From the NCBI GenBank assembly GCA_964016875.1, contig OZ024726.1, positions 33,283,503-33,347,502 on the forward strand: DNA of 64,000 bases. The letters run 5' to 3'. The translations under genes and the position numbers were made by a program. The stretch is from Fallopia convolvulus. Taxonomy: Eukaryota > Streptophyta > Magnoliopsida > Caryophyllales > Polygonaceae. Below the pieces are notes generated by a model, which saw only the letters and a list, made by a program, of their open reading frames with translations, was not told the origin of the DNA and made no database searches. Each line of letters starts with the position of its first letter. Position 1 is the stretch's first letter. Positions 11,687 through 23,578 of the stretch are shown piece after piece.

Positions 11687-13544
11687 ATATACCCCATACT
11701 TAAGCTTACTTGTGCTCAAGCAATGACAAAACATAAATCAAGACCATTAACACATCTATCAAGTAATAGCCCTTATCAAAAAGCAATTTCAGCACAAGTG
11801 AAATTTAGACAAGGAATATGTGTTTTACTCAACTCTCATGTGTTTTAACGTAATCACACATATATAAGCGACTAATGAACACAAGCAATCACAATCCAAC
11901 CGCACAAGGAATATGTGTTTTACTCAACTCTCAACTCAATCCTATATGCGAAAACTCATAGATATTGTTACTTATATTACCATTCTCTCTACCAAAGATG
12001 TCAAAACAAGCGAAATTATCAAGAGAACTTAGGCCTAATGAAAAACTTCATAGAAGCTTCCATTCGTCCGGGTTGTAATGGGGCTTGGTAATGACAATAA
12101 GGCATGAAAAGATTTTGGTTATGTGGTGCTAAAAATCCGGGAATCAAGACTCCTAAACTCTCCAACACAACTTTACCAAAACTCTCAAAAACATACCAAA
12201 CTCTCTAAACATTAAGCTCACTCTCTCCTTTTTCATTAACCAAAAATCTCAACTAAGTCTCATGAAGCTTATATAAGGAATTCTTGGCTTTTCTTCTTTA
12301 CTTGCACTTATTCATACTTTTTCTTCTCTTTTTTTTTGAATTTTATGCTGAATTTTCTGATTTTTTTGTACTAAGAGGAGGTCGGTACTGACCCTACTAG
12401 GGTCGATAACGAGCCTGCATTTATTCTTTTGTTCCTCCTTTCCTTGCTGTTACTTTGTGCATTCTCTTGCAAGCCAAAAATCCCTTTTTTACAACTTTTC
12501 ATCAACAATGAGACTCCTATAGCACCCATCCCACTTTTTCAAACCAATACATCACACCTAACAAAACAAATCCCAACCCAACTAAGTCCTAATCCCCGAA
12601 TAGGGTCAAGCTTTCATCGGCTAGGAAACTTTTTTGTGGAGCTAAAAATAGGCTTTAAGGCTCAAAAGCATGGCTTCAAAAAGAAAGGATAATGTAAACG
12701 TGGATAGGGAAATAATAAGGCTAATGAAAATAAGTTCTCTATCTTCTAATTCCACAGGTAATGAACTAAAATCTTACATAGGCTTCAAGAAATAAATAAC
12801 CATATCAAAATCAAGAGATAATATGCAAATATGAGAGTAAAATCGCACAATAAAAAGTCAAGGCTAAAATATGCTCACAAGGTCAAATTTTTGTTGGATT
12901 GCAATAAACTCATTCTTAAAAAGTCACATGTGCTCAATTTCATCACATGCCAAAACTTCACATAAAAACATTTTCATGAAAGAATCGGGCTATACCATCA
13001 AAAACATGCTAAACGGATTTACATGATCATGCAAGTAATTACCATCATAGAACACTAAAGATAGGGGTACCATCTGTCCTAAAAATCTTCTTGTGATTTT
13101 TCAATTTTTTTCTTAAGGAAAGAAAGCAACTACACCAAATTAAACCAACAAAAGACATCAAAGCTAGACATGAAAAACACACAAACAAACACAAGAGTTT
13201 TCTTTTCCCTCCCTACACAAAAGTTTTCTTTTCCCTCCCTACACCAACTTTAATGAACTAAAATCTTACATAGGCTTCAAACCTAACAGTGTCCCTACTA
13301 TAAGAAAAAAGAAAGATAAAAGTAAAGAAATAGGGAAAAGAAAAGGAACTTACAAAGTAAACTTTGAAGCGGTGGAAACATCCTTGAACATTCTTGAAAG
13401 AGAGGATCAATCAAATGGTGGAAAGCGCTTCTCCAAGTTACGCATAAACTCCGCAGTAGACTGCCAACGCTCGTTGGTTGTCTCCTATCGGTCCTCAACT
13501 ATCCTCCAACGGGACTCGGCCACACTATGGCGCTGCTCATCAAC
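11687..13544 (-). other. 3' noncoding part of E1, with polypurine tract
   Basis: ATACCCCATACTT at 11,689-11,701 is the complement of a polypurine tract (AAGTATGGGGTAT) next to the 3' LTR. The rest is AT-rich, without a credible ORF. A paired near-palindrome (GGTCGGTACTGACC ... GGGTCGATAACGAG) lies at 12,376-12,415. The A+T-rich tracts and numerous CACAAAAACAC-like words are typical of Athila 3' untranslated regions. Confidence 0.6.
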
Positions 13545-14239
13545 CTACCTCTGAGCCTCATAAGATTCTTGTAATTGGGTCATCCTCTCGTACATCTGAT
13601 ATTGACCCATCTGCTGCCTATCCATCCTTTGAACCATGTCGTTGACCAACGAAGGAGGTATGGAGCTGGAGCTGGAGTTGGAGCCGGAGCCGTCACTACG
13701 ATGGTGAACATTGTAGCCCTGGAGGTCGATACTGACCTTGTAAGGGTTGGTAACGAGGTTGTGCAGAGTGATACCGAGCTCTAATGGCTCGGTAACGTGC
13801 CCATCCATGTGCGCAATCCCCTCGGTACCGAACCCATATGGTTCGTTACCGACCTCAGCAGCATGCATCTCTTCATCTCTTGGAAACCGGGATGCTTTTC
13901 TCCTCAACGACAGCTCAGCCTCGGGACCCAATGAGAAGGGAAAGGGCCGAGAAGTCCAAGACGTGTACTAATTGGGAAGGTACAAAAGCTCAAGCTTTTC
14001 CGGGGTCACTTCTACTTGTTGCTCTTCAACCGTCGTCATGAGCACTCCGCCAATTCTCTTGAGAATACCCGAGGATGACCAATAGTGGGAGTCCAACAAC
14101 TGAGGTGAAGTCCCTGTGTTGAGGCGAGAAAGATCAAGCTTGCATGCCCGAGCAAACCGGGTAACCATGCCCCCGATGTAGACTTCTTCACACTTTGGCC
14201 CGACCGTCGCCACATGCCGTAGCCACTCGTTGATGAGCA
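13545..14239 (-). pseudogene. ATHILA ORF-like protein of E1, C-terminal part
   Basis: Two minus-strand segments in the same frame (14,240-13,968 and 13,931-13,545), separated by one stop, encode the end of the extra ORF typical of Athila elements. Visible pieces are INEWLRHVATVG, a proline/serine-rich linker and a coiled-coil-like tail (MVQRMDRQQMGQYQMYERM). The function of this family is unknown; it is often called env-like or ATHILA ORF-1. Codons around 13,721-13,856 are made of the GGTCG...CGACC near-palindromes. The N-terminal part is at 15,637-16,281, cut off by a solo LTR. Confidence 0.65.
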
Positions 14240-14245
14240 CTTTTA

Positions 14246-15630
14246 CGTCGTTATAAAAGCACTATCAAAGAAATACCTAACTTCCTAACCTGAGTAAAGT
14301 GGAAGCAAGGGTCGATCTCACAAAGACTCGTGTAACTGTGTTATTGCTGAAGTGCTAAGTAACTAAAAAGGGGTTTTTTTGGAATGTTTAATCTAAACTA
14401 ATATGCAAGAATAAAACTAACTATGAATGCAAAAGATGATTTGAATATATGAGAAAAAAACGTGTTCAACTAGTTAGATCCCTCATGATATTGATTCGTT
14501 GATCATCGATTCTCTTGATTCTCTTCTCACTTGAATAATCTACTGTGGATAATGACCCTACTAAGGATTAAGATCCAAACTTCATATATAGTTGATAGAA
14601 CTACCAGTCTAACAACCCTAATTAAATAATAACCTAGAAGACCTTCTAGATTCAATTAAATAACAACATGACGATTCAAGTTATCAATAGAAACAAACAA
14701 CTTAGAGCAACCAGACATCTAAGTGACTTGTGAATTTATTCCCTTCTTTAACCAACTTGTCCAACCGGTACTAAATTGATTAAAGTATACTCTTGATCAA
14801 ATTAACTCCGACCGGTAATTAATCAGATTCAGTTTTAACTAGAAATTCTATTAGGTAGCTAATCTAATAAAACCCTAGTTTAGATTCAATTAAGCACATG
14901 GAATAATTTCTATTCAAGTTTGTTGAGAATCAATCAAACCTCACAACTACATACAAATCATGACTTCAATAACTAGCCAAACACAAGAGAAATTAGCAAT
15001 GCATAAATGAATTAAAATCAAACTTACAAAGGTTCAAAGTCTGCCTCAAGAGAGAAAAACCCTAGCCTCCAAAAGTTGATTAAAAGTTATGAGAAAATAA
15101 ACTAGCATAAAGTATTTATATGTCTCTAAAAATAACCCCACACATTATATCTTAAATTATATACTCGGCCAAAATACAAGCCCACAAACCCAAATGTCAA
15201 AGCCCAAAACCAAAGCTCGGCCCAAACTCTTGTCCGCTGAAAAGTCCCGATTGCGCGGGATCGGCCCCAAAATGCGCGGCCGCGCTTTTGCTTCCCCGCG
15301 CACTTGGCCACCAATTGAGATTGCGCGGCTTCACTTGCTCGGGATCATCCCGAGCTTTTGGCTTAAGCTTGGCTTTGCTTTGTTCTTGATTTAGCTCTTC
15401 TCTATCCATGCTCCTAGCACACCTATCTTTCCTTAGCTCGTCCACCACCGCCATGGTCAATCTGTACTCGCCCCGCTGTTGCTCCTGAACCTAAAAACCT
15501 GTAAAACTGAGCAAACCAGCGCATAATACCCGATAACACAAAAACCTAAAAACTACATAAAAACTAACCTAAAACTAACTAAAACATATATAAAACATGC
15601 AACTAAGCTACTCCTATATGGAAGCTATCA
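14246..15630 (-). mobile_element. Solo LTR inserted in E1's ATHILA-like ORF
   Basis: In minus orientation it starts TGATAGCTTCC and ends TTATAACGACG. The flanks are CTTTTA (14,240-14,245) and CTTGTA (15,631-15,636), a target duplication with one mismatch. Removing the insert and one flank restores the host frame (GYK to VLINEW), strong evidence of a nested insertion. No coding. It holds its own GC-rich island at 15,230-15,360 with GCGCGGGATC, GCGCGGCCGCGC and CGGGATCATCCCG words in otherwise AT-rich sequence. Confidence 0.8.
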
Positions 15631-15636
15631 CTTGTA

Positions 15637-16281
15637 CCCCAAATTCATAGATGGCGGCTCCTTGAACAGCATCGTGCGGAGGCACCCCACCTCCTTCCTT
15701 GTCGTTCGTGAAAGCTCCGTCTTTGCCCAAATGGTGGACCCTAAAATCCGCAAGATAATACGAAAGATAGGGTTGATGATTTCCTTAGTCGGAAGCGCAC
15801 AGACTTGGCCAAGATCTTTACCCGTGATATACCTCCATGTTTCTTCTACCTTCAAGTCATCTGGAGCCTTGTAGCCATGTTATGAGATAGGGAAACCGAG
15901 GAGGATATTGAACTCGTGCAAAGTAAGAGAATAGGGCTCATTTGTAAGCCGGAATGTGATTTTTCCCGGTCTCTCTGGGTTGTCAAGCTTGAGATGGAGG
16001 GTGGCATTGAATTCGGCCGTGAGGACGGGGTAGTGTGGCTCTTTAGCGGTGAGAAAATGGTAGGCACCAATGTGGAGAAAAGCTTGCTTGACATCCTTCC
16101 AAATGTCGAGTTACTGGGCATGGGATTTAGAGAACCACCTCGTCTTGTGAGGTTTGCTTATCACATGGTTGAACACTTCCTCCTCCCTATCATTGTAGAA
16201 ATCAAGTGTAAACTCTGGTGGAGGGCTAGGCTTCTAGGGCCTCTTGCTTGATTTCTTGTTTGCTTTGCTTGAACCGGCCAT
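15637..16281 (-). pseudogene. ATHILA ORF-like protein of E1, N-terminal part
   Basis: It starts at the ATG complementary to 16,279-16,281 (MAGSSKANKKSSKRP). In frame it shows FTLDFYNDREEEVFNHV, then HYPVLTAEFNATLHL, GKITFRLTNEPYSLTLHEF and LLGFP, then TWRYITGKDLG. This is the conserved core of the ATHILA ORF-1 family. At least three in-frame stops occur, so it is dead. It lies after gag-protease in E1 but RT and integrase, expected between, are absent. The product's role is not known. Confidence 0.7.
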
Positions 16282-17831
16282 TTTAGTCCTGCATAGTAAA
16301 AAATTCCCAAGATAATTCTCCACACAAAATTCAAGAACCAAAGGACCCCATACTTGAAGTGAGAACACATGCTAAAAATCACTCCGATTCTCATATTTGC
16401 ATGCCAAATCTATAAGTGAGCAAAGCAATCATGCGTACTCAATCAAAATGTGATTAATCAAGCATGAATTACTCAAATTACATCCTAGAAATACAATTCA
16501 AGGCAAGCAAAAATCAAGAAGTATGCGAGTTGCAAGGTCGTTACCGAACCATGTGGGTCGGTAACGAGGGCCTTGAATTTTCTGGGCAACACAAGGGTCG
16601 GTACCGACCCTATGGGGGTCGATATCGATCCTGCAATCAGCCCAAAATTCGGTTGAATCGAGATTTTCGACTTCAAACCATCCAATACCCAATAATTGCA
16701 TCATTTTTAGCAAGTTTCTAACACAATCAAGAGAAATCAAACACCACAAACCCCATACTTACTCAAAAACCATCCCAAAAACATCCCAAAAACATGCTAA
16801 AATAGCCAAAACATGGTGTAGATCTAGAAAACTCAAGAACAAACAAATTCATGCTTATAAATTGAAACTAGTTCAATCTTAAACATGGAGAAGCATCATT
16901 CATCAATACACAACACCAAATCGAGGCAAAAGAGGGAAGAATTTTATGCTAAAATTTTTTCAACCTAGATCTAGATCTAGATATGCAAATCAACCAAAAA
17001 TCACTATGTATGCTCAAGAAATTCAAAATAGAAGATGAAGGTTGAGAAATCATACCGTAGATTTGAATTAGAAAGAAAATAGAAAGTTTGGCTTGGTAAC
17101 GAGGGAGTTTGGTTCGGTAATGAACAAGGAAATTTTGCTCAGTACCGGGGTGTGGCTCGGTTTTGCTGCGTGGGTCAATATGCAGGGGGGAACGTGCTTT
17201 CGGCAGTGGTGTGGTGCGACAGTGGTTCAGCGGCGGTGCGAGTGGATTAGGCCGGTGAGAAGATCGAGGGAGAAGGCGTGGGGTTTGGCTAAGGAGTTCG
17301 GCCGTGGAAAAACGAAAGGAGTATTTGGAGGGGTGAGAAGAAAGAAAAGAAAATGTATTAAGGGAGCGTACCTGGGGGCGTTTTTGGAGTGTTCGGTTTA
17401 TCTGGAGGGGTCGATATCGACCCTATGGGGGTCGGTAACGACCCACCTGTAATTTTCACCAAATCTTCGTTTTTGGTCAACTTTGGTCCCTTTTCTCCTG
17501 TATCACTTATTCAAAGCATTCTATTCCGAAAATCTAAAACCTAATCTAGAAACAAGTCAAAAGAAAGATAGCAAAAAGATCTAAGAAATAAACACAAAAA
17601 GCGGGTTGCCTCCCGTAAGCGCTATTTTTAACGTCGTTAGCCCAACGAACTTACCTTTTCCCTAAGGTGGCTTGTCTTCATATTTGTAGGGATCATAAGA
17701 AACCCCATACTTAGCCGGAAAAACATTGAAGCTCCTATTCACGAAATTTGGTCCTCTATCATCCATCAGTATGCTTGGTATTCCTACAATAGGGTTAGTA
17801 AAGTCTGCCAATCAAGGGGGCTTCGGCTCTT
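16282..17831 (-). other. Noncoding spacer of E1 with paired near-palindromes
   Basis: Where a full Athila element would carry RT, RNase H and integrase, I see no pol similarity. Paired motifs occur at 16,535-16,570, 16,594-16,632 (GGTCGGTACCGACC ... GGTCGATATCGATC) and 17,406-17,444 (GGTCGATATCGACC ... GGTCGGTAACGACC). The ORFs on both strands at 17,093-17,452 and 16,464-16,749 look like chance frames. Confidence 0.55.
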
Positions 17832-19103
17832 TCATAGTATGTATAATAGGAGGAGATGTAGAAAAAACTGAAAGAAAGGATCATAACCGGAATTAATTGG
17901 ATTAGAGCAAGAAGACTCACCTGGATTGTTCAAAAAGGGCATCACTACCGAGGGTAAGGGGGTCGTTATCGACCCCGCTGGGACATGAAATGCCTCGGTA
18001 ACGTGCATGTCCGGCCTAGTAACGGATATGTGATCATCTTTTTTCAATGGATAAAGGGTCGTTAACGACCATGGGGGGTCGATAGACTCCTTGATGATGT
18101 GATCTGCAACTTTATTTAGCGTGAAGTGCTCATCCGGCTCAGCATTACCAGGCTTCGGTTGTAGCATCTTAATCTCTGCAGCCGTGGTCTCATCAATTGA
18201 GGAGTTGAAGCAGAATTCAACCACTTCCTCCCCGATATCAATCGTTAGGAGTCCTTTCCTAACATCAATCCGTGCTCCGGCCGTAGCTAGGAACGGCCTA
18301 CCAAGTATGATAGGCACCACAGGATCCTCAGGCATCTCCATTACGATGAAGTCGTTGGGGACAAAGAATTTGCCCACTTGGACAAGAACATCATCAACGA
18401 CTCCAGTTGCTTGCACGCAAGATCCGTTTGCCATGTAAAGATTCATGTTGACAGGTTCCAATGGTCCTATATTGGCCTTGGACTAAATAGAGAGCGGCAA
18501 AAGACTCGCGTTGGCACCTAGATCACATAAAGCTTTGAAATGATGAGCTCCAATACCTATAGTGATAGCAAACTTACCTGGATCTCTGAGTTTTGCCATC
18601 AGCTTTACAGATCGGACCTCTTCAGTTAGCTCGGATATAGACCTCTTCCTGCTCAAGATTTCTTTCAAAAATTTGGTGTAAGTTGGCATTTCGCTTAGGG
18701 CCTCAACGAATGGTATGGAAATATTTAAGCCCTGAAGAACCTTTACAAAACGCTTGAACTTCCCTTCTGTAGAGTCCTTAGACTTCTTAGATGGGAAGGG
18801 AAGAGTCTTCGTCGGACTCGGAACCATCACAGGCTCGAGTCGTTGCATTACCGAATTGACAAGGGGGTCGGTTGGTGCTGGAGAAGGGTCAGTACCGACC
18901 CTTGGAGGGTCGTTATCAACCTTGTTACTGAGAGAAGGCGTCGGTTTCGAAGACTTACCTGGGCTGGTAGGGTTGTTATCGACCCTGGGGGGGGGGGTCG
19001 GAAACAATGTCAACTGGGGCGTCGTCTTCACCGTTGTCCTCGTTTTTCTTGGTCTCAGCACGATCCGACAACTTCTTTCCGCTCCTAAGGTGCATTGCTG
19101 CAA
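17832..19103 (-). pseudogene. gag tail and aspartic protease of E1
   Basis: Minus-strand reading from 19,103 gives a proline-rich gag tail, then a region ending HFKALCDLGANASLLPL, the retroviral-type aspartic protease active site (D-L-G-A). One stop at about 18,482 interrupts it. The same polypeptide then continues with GPLEPVNMNLYMANGS, DDVLVQVGKFFVPNDFIV and PIILGRPFLATAGARIDVR, the classic Athila/Tat protease C-terminal motif. The enzyme would process gag-pol. The tail after VEFCF contains codons derived from the GGTCG motif (PPWSLTTL). No RT follows. Confidence 0.8.
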
Positions 19104-20558
19104 TTTGTCCTCTAGTGTTTTCCTTGGGACGGCCCGATAATTACCCTTGAGGTCGGGGAATCTGTGCAGCTAGTTGGCCTAATTAGGAATTAACACTCTT
19201 CTTCCATGTCTCTAGCTCTCCCCACTGTTTCATTTGCTGGTTTAGGTCAGCACGGACTCCATCAATCTTGTTGTTAATGCCGTTTATTCCTTCATGAAGT
19301 CCTTGTACTCAAGACGGCGTCTCTTGATAGCCTGGAGGCCTATAAGGGGCGGGCTTTCTCTCTTGTGGTGAAGGTGCATGGCCTTGACCTTGGTTGTAAC
19401 TTCCCCAAGCGAGATAGTTGTTGTTCCTGTCATAGTTATTAGGCGGATTTTTGTATTGACCTCTCATGTAATTAGCATCAGCATAGATCTCAGCGGCTCT
19501 AACATGCTCAATGTTAGTGCAAGCAGAAGTATTATGGGCTTGAGAGCCACATTCTTGACAAGGTTGAGAGGTTTTTCAGAAAACTTACTTGTTTCTTAAG
19601 CCGATTGATTTCATCCTGCGTGAATTGGACTTTCGCATCCGGATCAATATTCGAGTTTGGATTCTAGAGTCTCCTTTGAGGTTGGGGCGTCTTGTGTGTC
19701 CCATACATGGCATCATAATTGGTGAGTTCGTCAAGCAATGCCCATGCATCTTCGGGATCCATCTCAATAAACCGCAATCGGTGTGCAGGTTGATGCGGTT
19801 CTTCGTTTCAGCATTGATGCATTGGAAGAAGATCTCTTGGAGGACATATTGTGGTTGCCCATGGGCAGGGCACTGTCTAAGCATCTCCTTGAATCTTTCC
19901 CATGTCTCCACAAAGGTCTCATTAGGCAGCTGGTGGTAGGAGGTGATGCGTTTCCTGAACTCCGTAGTTTTGGCAGGTGGGAAGAACTTTGTCATGAATA
20001 AGTCATGCAAAGCTCTCCACGTCCTAACCGACCTAGGAGGTAGGCTCTCTAACCAGCTTAGGGCCTTTCATGTAAGGGACCACTTGAAAGCTTTCAATTG
20101 ACCATATTCTAAAGAGACACCATCAGCATCAATAGTATCTCATACATCAGTAAAATTTCTAATATGCTCCATTGGACACCAGTGGGTTTCCCTTCAAACT
20201 GAACCCTTTTGATCAAGGATATAAATTGAGATTTGATCTCAAAGGATTTCTCTATCTCAGGGAGAACAATTGCTGATTCAAGCACCCTCAATTTTGGGTG
20301 CATGTGCCACTTGACATTCTTTGGAATAACATTTAACTGCTCTTGCAAACGAATAGCATTCTCTTGTTCTCATGCAGCCAAAGTAGCAACATTGTCTCTA
20401 TCAGCTTGGAGCTGCTCCATCTGAGCTCGGAGATCGACTATCTGTTGTTCATGAGTCTTCATTGCTTGGTTCTCTCTCCTTCTGTGATGAAGAGTACGCT
20501 CAAGCTCAAAATAGTATAAGGGAGTGTTAAGAGTAAGCCTACGTCTTCCTTGTTGCAT
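19104..20558 (-). pseudogene. gag of E1 (Athila-like)
   Basis: It starts at the ATG complementary to 20,556-20,558 (MQQGRRRLTLNTPLYYF), about 100 bases after the primer site. A coiled-coil-like stretch (QQIVDLRAQMEQLQADR) is followed by ESAIVLPEIEKSFEIKSQ and VQFEGKPTG. Then comes HDLFMTKFFPPAKTTEFRKR with ETWERFKEMLRQCPAHG, the diagnostic Athila/Tat gag core. It is broken by several stops and frameshifts. It would encode the particle protein. Confidence 0.75.
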
Positions 20559-20655
20559 AAAACTGAGAACACAAACAAAAGCAAACAAATCAGAAACAAA
20601 AATAGGGCTGAGCTATTCCCAAACCCTAAAAGCAACTAAACATAGAGCTATCGCT

Positions 20656-20673
20656 TCCCCGACAACGACGCCA
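20656..20673 (-). other. Primer binding site of E1 (tRNA-Asp type)
   Basis: On the minus strand TGGCGTCGTTGTCGGGGA differs at two positions from the complement of plant tRNA-Asp 3' ends (TGGCGCCGTTGCCGGGGA), the usual primer of Athila elements. Three bases separate it from the LTR end at 20,677. Confidence 0.8.
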
Positions 20674-20676
20674 ATT

Positions 20677-22086
20677 TGTTGAGAGGGATTTACTTGACAA
20701 CAAATAAATTTATAGTCAAGATCTCGTTGTGTATAGCGAAGTCAGGATCGTCCACAAGAAGCAAGGCAAAACAAGAACAAAACAAGGCAAACAAATGCAC
20801 TGAAGAGGGTCGGTACCGACCTTGTCAGGGTCAATAATGGGGTGCAAATGAAGACGAAAAACTAAGTAAACAACGAAACAAGCAGAAAATCTACAGCTCG
20901 GTACCGACTTAGGAAGCTCAGTAACGAGGTAATTGGATTTTAAAACTCGACTCACAAGTAAGAGAACTATCTAGGATAAGGGTCCACCACAACATAATCA
21001 TGCAATTTCAACAATATGAATCATAAAAATCATGCCTTTAACATAAAGTTATCAACTTTCGTTGAATAAACAAGCAAATCAATCAACTTTCATAAATCAA
21101 TTCACTTCATCTACTTACTTTGATCCAAAGTTTTCAACTTTCGTTATCAAACTTTATCACTATTCAAGTTTATAACTTGCTCTTTCGATCAAGTCATAAA
21201 CACGAAATAATCCAACTTTCGTCAAAGCTTTTGCACAAACAAGTAGAAAAATAGGTAAAAGGCGTTCGATTCATTCAATCATATCATCATTCATGCACAA
21301 CTAGGTTGGGTTTCAAACCTAAACCTAGAATAAGAGACTACTCACTCATGATTGAAGTAAAACAAACAAAGTAATTGAAAGAAAACATAACTTGAATTAA
21401 ACTAAAAGCTTACATGAATTCAAGCACAAATTTGTCTTAGAACACAACTTAGAACATAAGAAAACTCAAACAATTCTCTTCCTTGTGCTCCAAGCAACAA
21501 CCTTGTCTTTCAATCCCTAAAACCGTGCGTGAAAACTAAAACTAAGGAGAGATAGATGTCCAAAACTTGTCCAAACAAGGGTATTTATACTAAAACATCT
21601 ATCTACAAAGTTTCCTTAAAGATAAAAACTAATAAAGATAAAAGATCTCGGAATAATAGCATTTAATGCACTAAGTCGGTCACATCCTACCGACACGGGG
21701 ACCTCGGTAACGACCCTGTCAAGGTCGGTAGGACACTGGAAATTACACTTGAATGCCTCGGTGACGACCTAGTGAAGGTCGATATCGAGCCTGATTTTGA
21801 CCTTTTCTCTTGCTATTCTTCACCTCTTCTTGGACTCCTTGGGGATTTCTTCTATTGCCTTTCTTCTCTTCCTCCTCTTAGCTTGATTCTCTCTTTTAAT
21901 ATCCTCAAATGCATCCAAACCCGCCTCAAAACCTACACAAAAACATAAAACTAGTGTAGTTTCCATACTAATCACAAAATATGCAAACTATACTAAAAAG
22001 ACATAAAACACACACAAAAACACAACTAAAGAAGACTAAACAACCTAGAAAAACACACAAAAACAATGCTAAAAACACGGACATCA
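20677..22086 (-). mobile_element. 5' LTR of E1, complete
   Basis: In + coordinates it runs from TGTTGAGAGG to CGGACATCA, 1,410 bases, and matches 10,466-11,686 except for the piece missing there. Paired near-palindromes occur at 20,805-20,840, 20,896-20,929, 21,676-21,725 and 21,756-21,795. The base after its outer end (GTATTCCC) continues element B's LTR exactly as at 7936, so E1 is inserted in B. Confidence 0.85.
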
Positions 22087-22555
22087 GTATTCCCTTTAAA
22101 TAACTTGTTATTTCACTCAATAAAAATCAGCCTAAGTGAGATTAAACCCCTATGGTTTAATCTTTGCTCTTCAGCCACCAAAACAACATTGTGTTCAAGC
22201 ATAATATTCAACAATCGATCTTCTGTCTCTCATGTTCATTCATCAAGAATCTGATGTGTTTCATTAAGTTATTCATTTAGTTTAGGTCTTGAATTGTTTG
22301 ATTGTTAAAGATCAACAAGTTAATCAATTGAATTTAGCGTTGGAGTCAATTCAATTGAACTATCTATTTGAATTATCATAGTGATTCAGATTCCATTCGT
22401 TCTTTAACATTCAATATTGAGATTTTCATAACTTGTTCCAAAAGCAATCAGTTAAGAGTGAATTTTGTTCGAAACAAGGTTTACTAGGCAAGATCGGGAT
22501 CCTGTGAGGTCATATACTTGGTCAACGAGGAGTAATATGACGTGATCGCGTATCA
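22087..22555 (+). mobile_element. 3' LTR of element B, second part
   Basis: Aligned with 7936-8368 (GTATTCCCTTTAA... to ...GCGTATCA) with a small insertion near 22,140-22,165. It ends at 22,555 and is followed by CTACC, the partner of CTACT at 7235. Confidence 0.85.
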
Positions 22556-22560
22556 CTACC

Positions 22561-22903
22561 CCCATGCGCTTGTTCTAGATCAGACCGTAAATGTTGCAAC
22601 ACTGCGCATGTAGGAATGGAGCGGTGACCCAAGCCTCCCTCCTAAGTTGTCACATTAATATTTAAATGTTAATGCTATTGAGGTCGACAAGACTTTAAGC
22701 AAGATGGGAGATGTCATAAAGTGGTATCAAAAGAGCAAGGCCCCATTGCGTAGTAAGGATACATGAAAATGGTACGATTTTCACTTTGATTACAGGCACA
22801 TGACCGACGAATGTATTGCCTTAAGGAAAGAAGTCAACCACTTACTTAAAAAAGGGTATCTAAGAGACCTTATTTCAGAAAGAGAGCGTGAACAACTTGA
22901 CTA
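22561..22903 (+). pseudogene. gag of element A, second half
   Basis: Beyond element B the A reading resumes. YDFHFDYRHMTDECIALRKE followed by VNHLLKKGYLRDL is the conserved C-terminal gag segment of Tat/Ogre elements (C/Y-x-F-H-x-D-x-x-H-x-T-x-x-C-x-x-L). Stops are present. The first cysteine position of the zinc-like motif reads Y. Confidence 0.7.
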
Positions 22904-22958
22904 GGATAAAGGTAAAACAAGTCGTGCCCATCCTCCAAAGCATACATGTGTTATAAAC

Positions 22959-23578
22959 ATGATTTTAGGATGGTCCGAAGTTTGCAAAGTTACTTACTTG
23001 GCAACGAAAAGGTGTGCCCAAGAGAGCAGAACCGAAGGATCATGGGTTAAGATATGGAGGGACCACGATGTCAGGCCCATCACCTTTGACGATGTGAAAG
23101 ATGACGAAATACACCATGGTTGTTTTATTATCTCTTTAACTATTGCAAATTACTCGGTGAAACACATATTTACTGATAATAGAAGTTCAACTAATTTGTT
23201 GGTGTTGGATGCCTTATATATATTAGAGATGGAACTCAATGACATCGTCAAGAAATCAACCACTTAGGTTGGATTTAGTGGGGAAGTACAAAATACGATA
23301 GGAGAAATCACCCTTCCTACCATTGCCCGAGGAGTAAATTCCTAGGTAAAATTCTTGGTCCTATATTGTCCGTCACCTTTCAATGTAATTTTGGACAAGC
23401 CCTGGATACATGGCATGAGCCATCCCTTCAACATACCATCAACGAGTCAAATTCCCCTCGCCCTGGGGAGCAAAAAGTGGCTAGAGAGAATGTTACTCTA
23501 TAACTATGCGAGCCACTACCTCAAGCTACACCAAAACCGCCCAAGAAAAGAAGTCGTCAATATAACAATTACAGGATA
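22959..23578 (+). pseudogene. Aspartic protease region of element A
   Basis: VRPITFDDVKDDEIHHGCF, then SLTIANYSVKHIFTDNRSST, then VGFSGEV, GEITLPTIARG and ILDKPWIHGM match the order of the Tat/Ogre protease. The usual active site D-N-G-S-S reads D-N-R-S-S, and two in-frame stops occur (after KKSTT and GVNS). It is therefore inactive. It leads directly into the segment that was duplicated around the ndhB insert. Confidence 0.75.

Noticed and set aside
13575..14041. + strand ORFs over the ATHILA-like region
   Set aside because: Shadows of the minus-strand frame, which has the conserved motifs.
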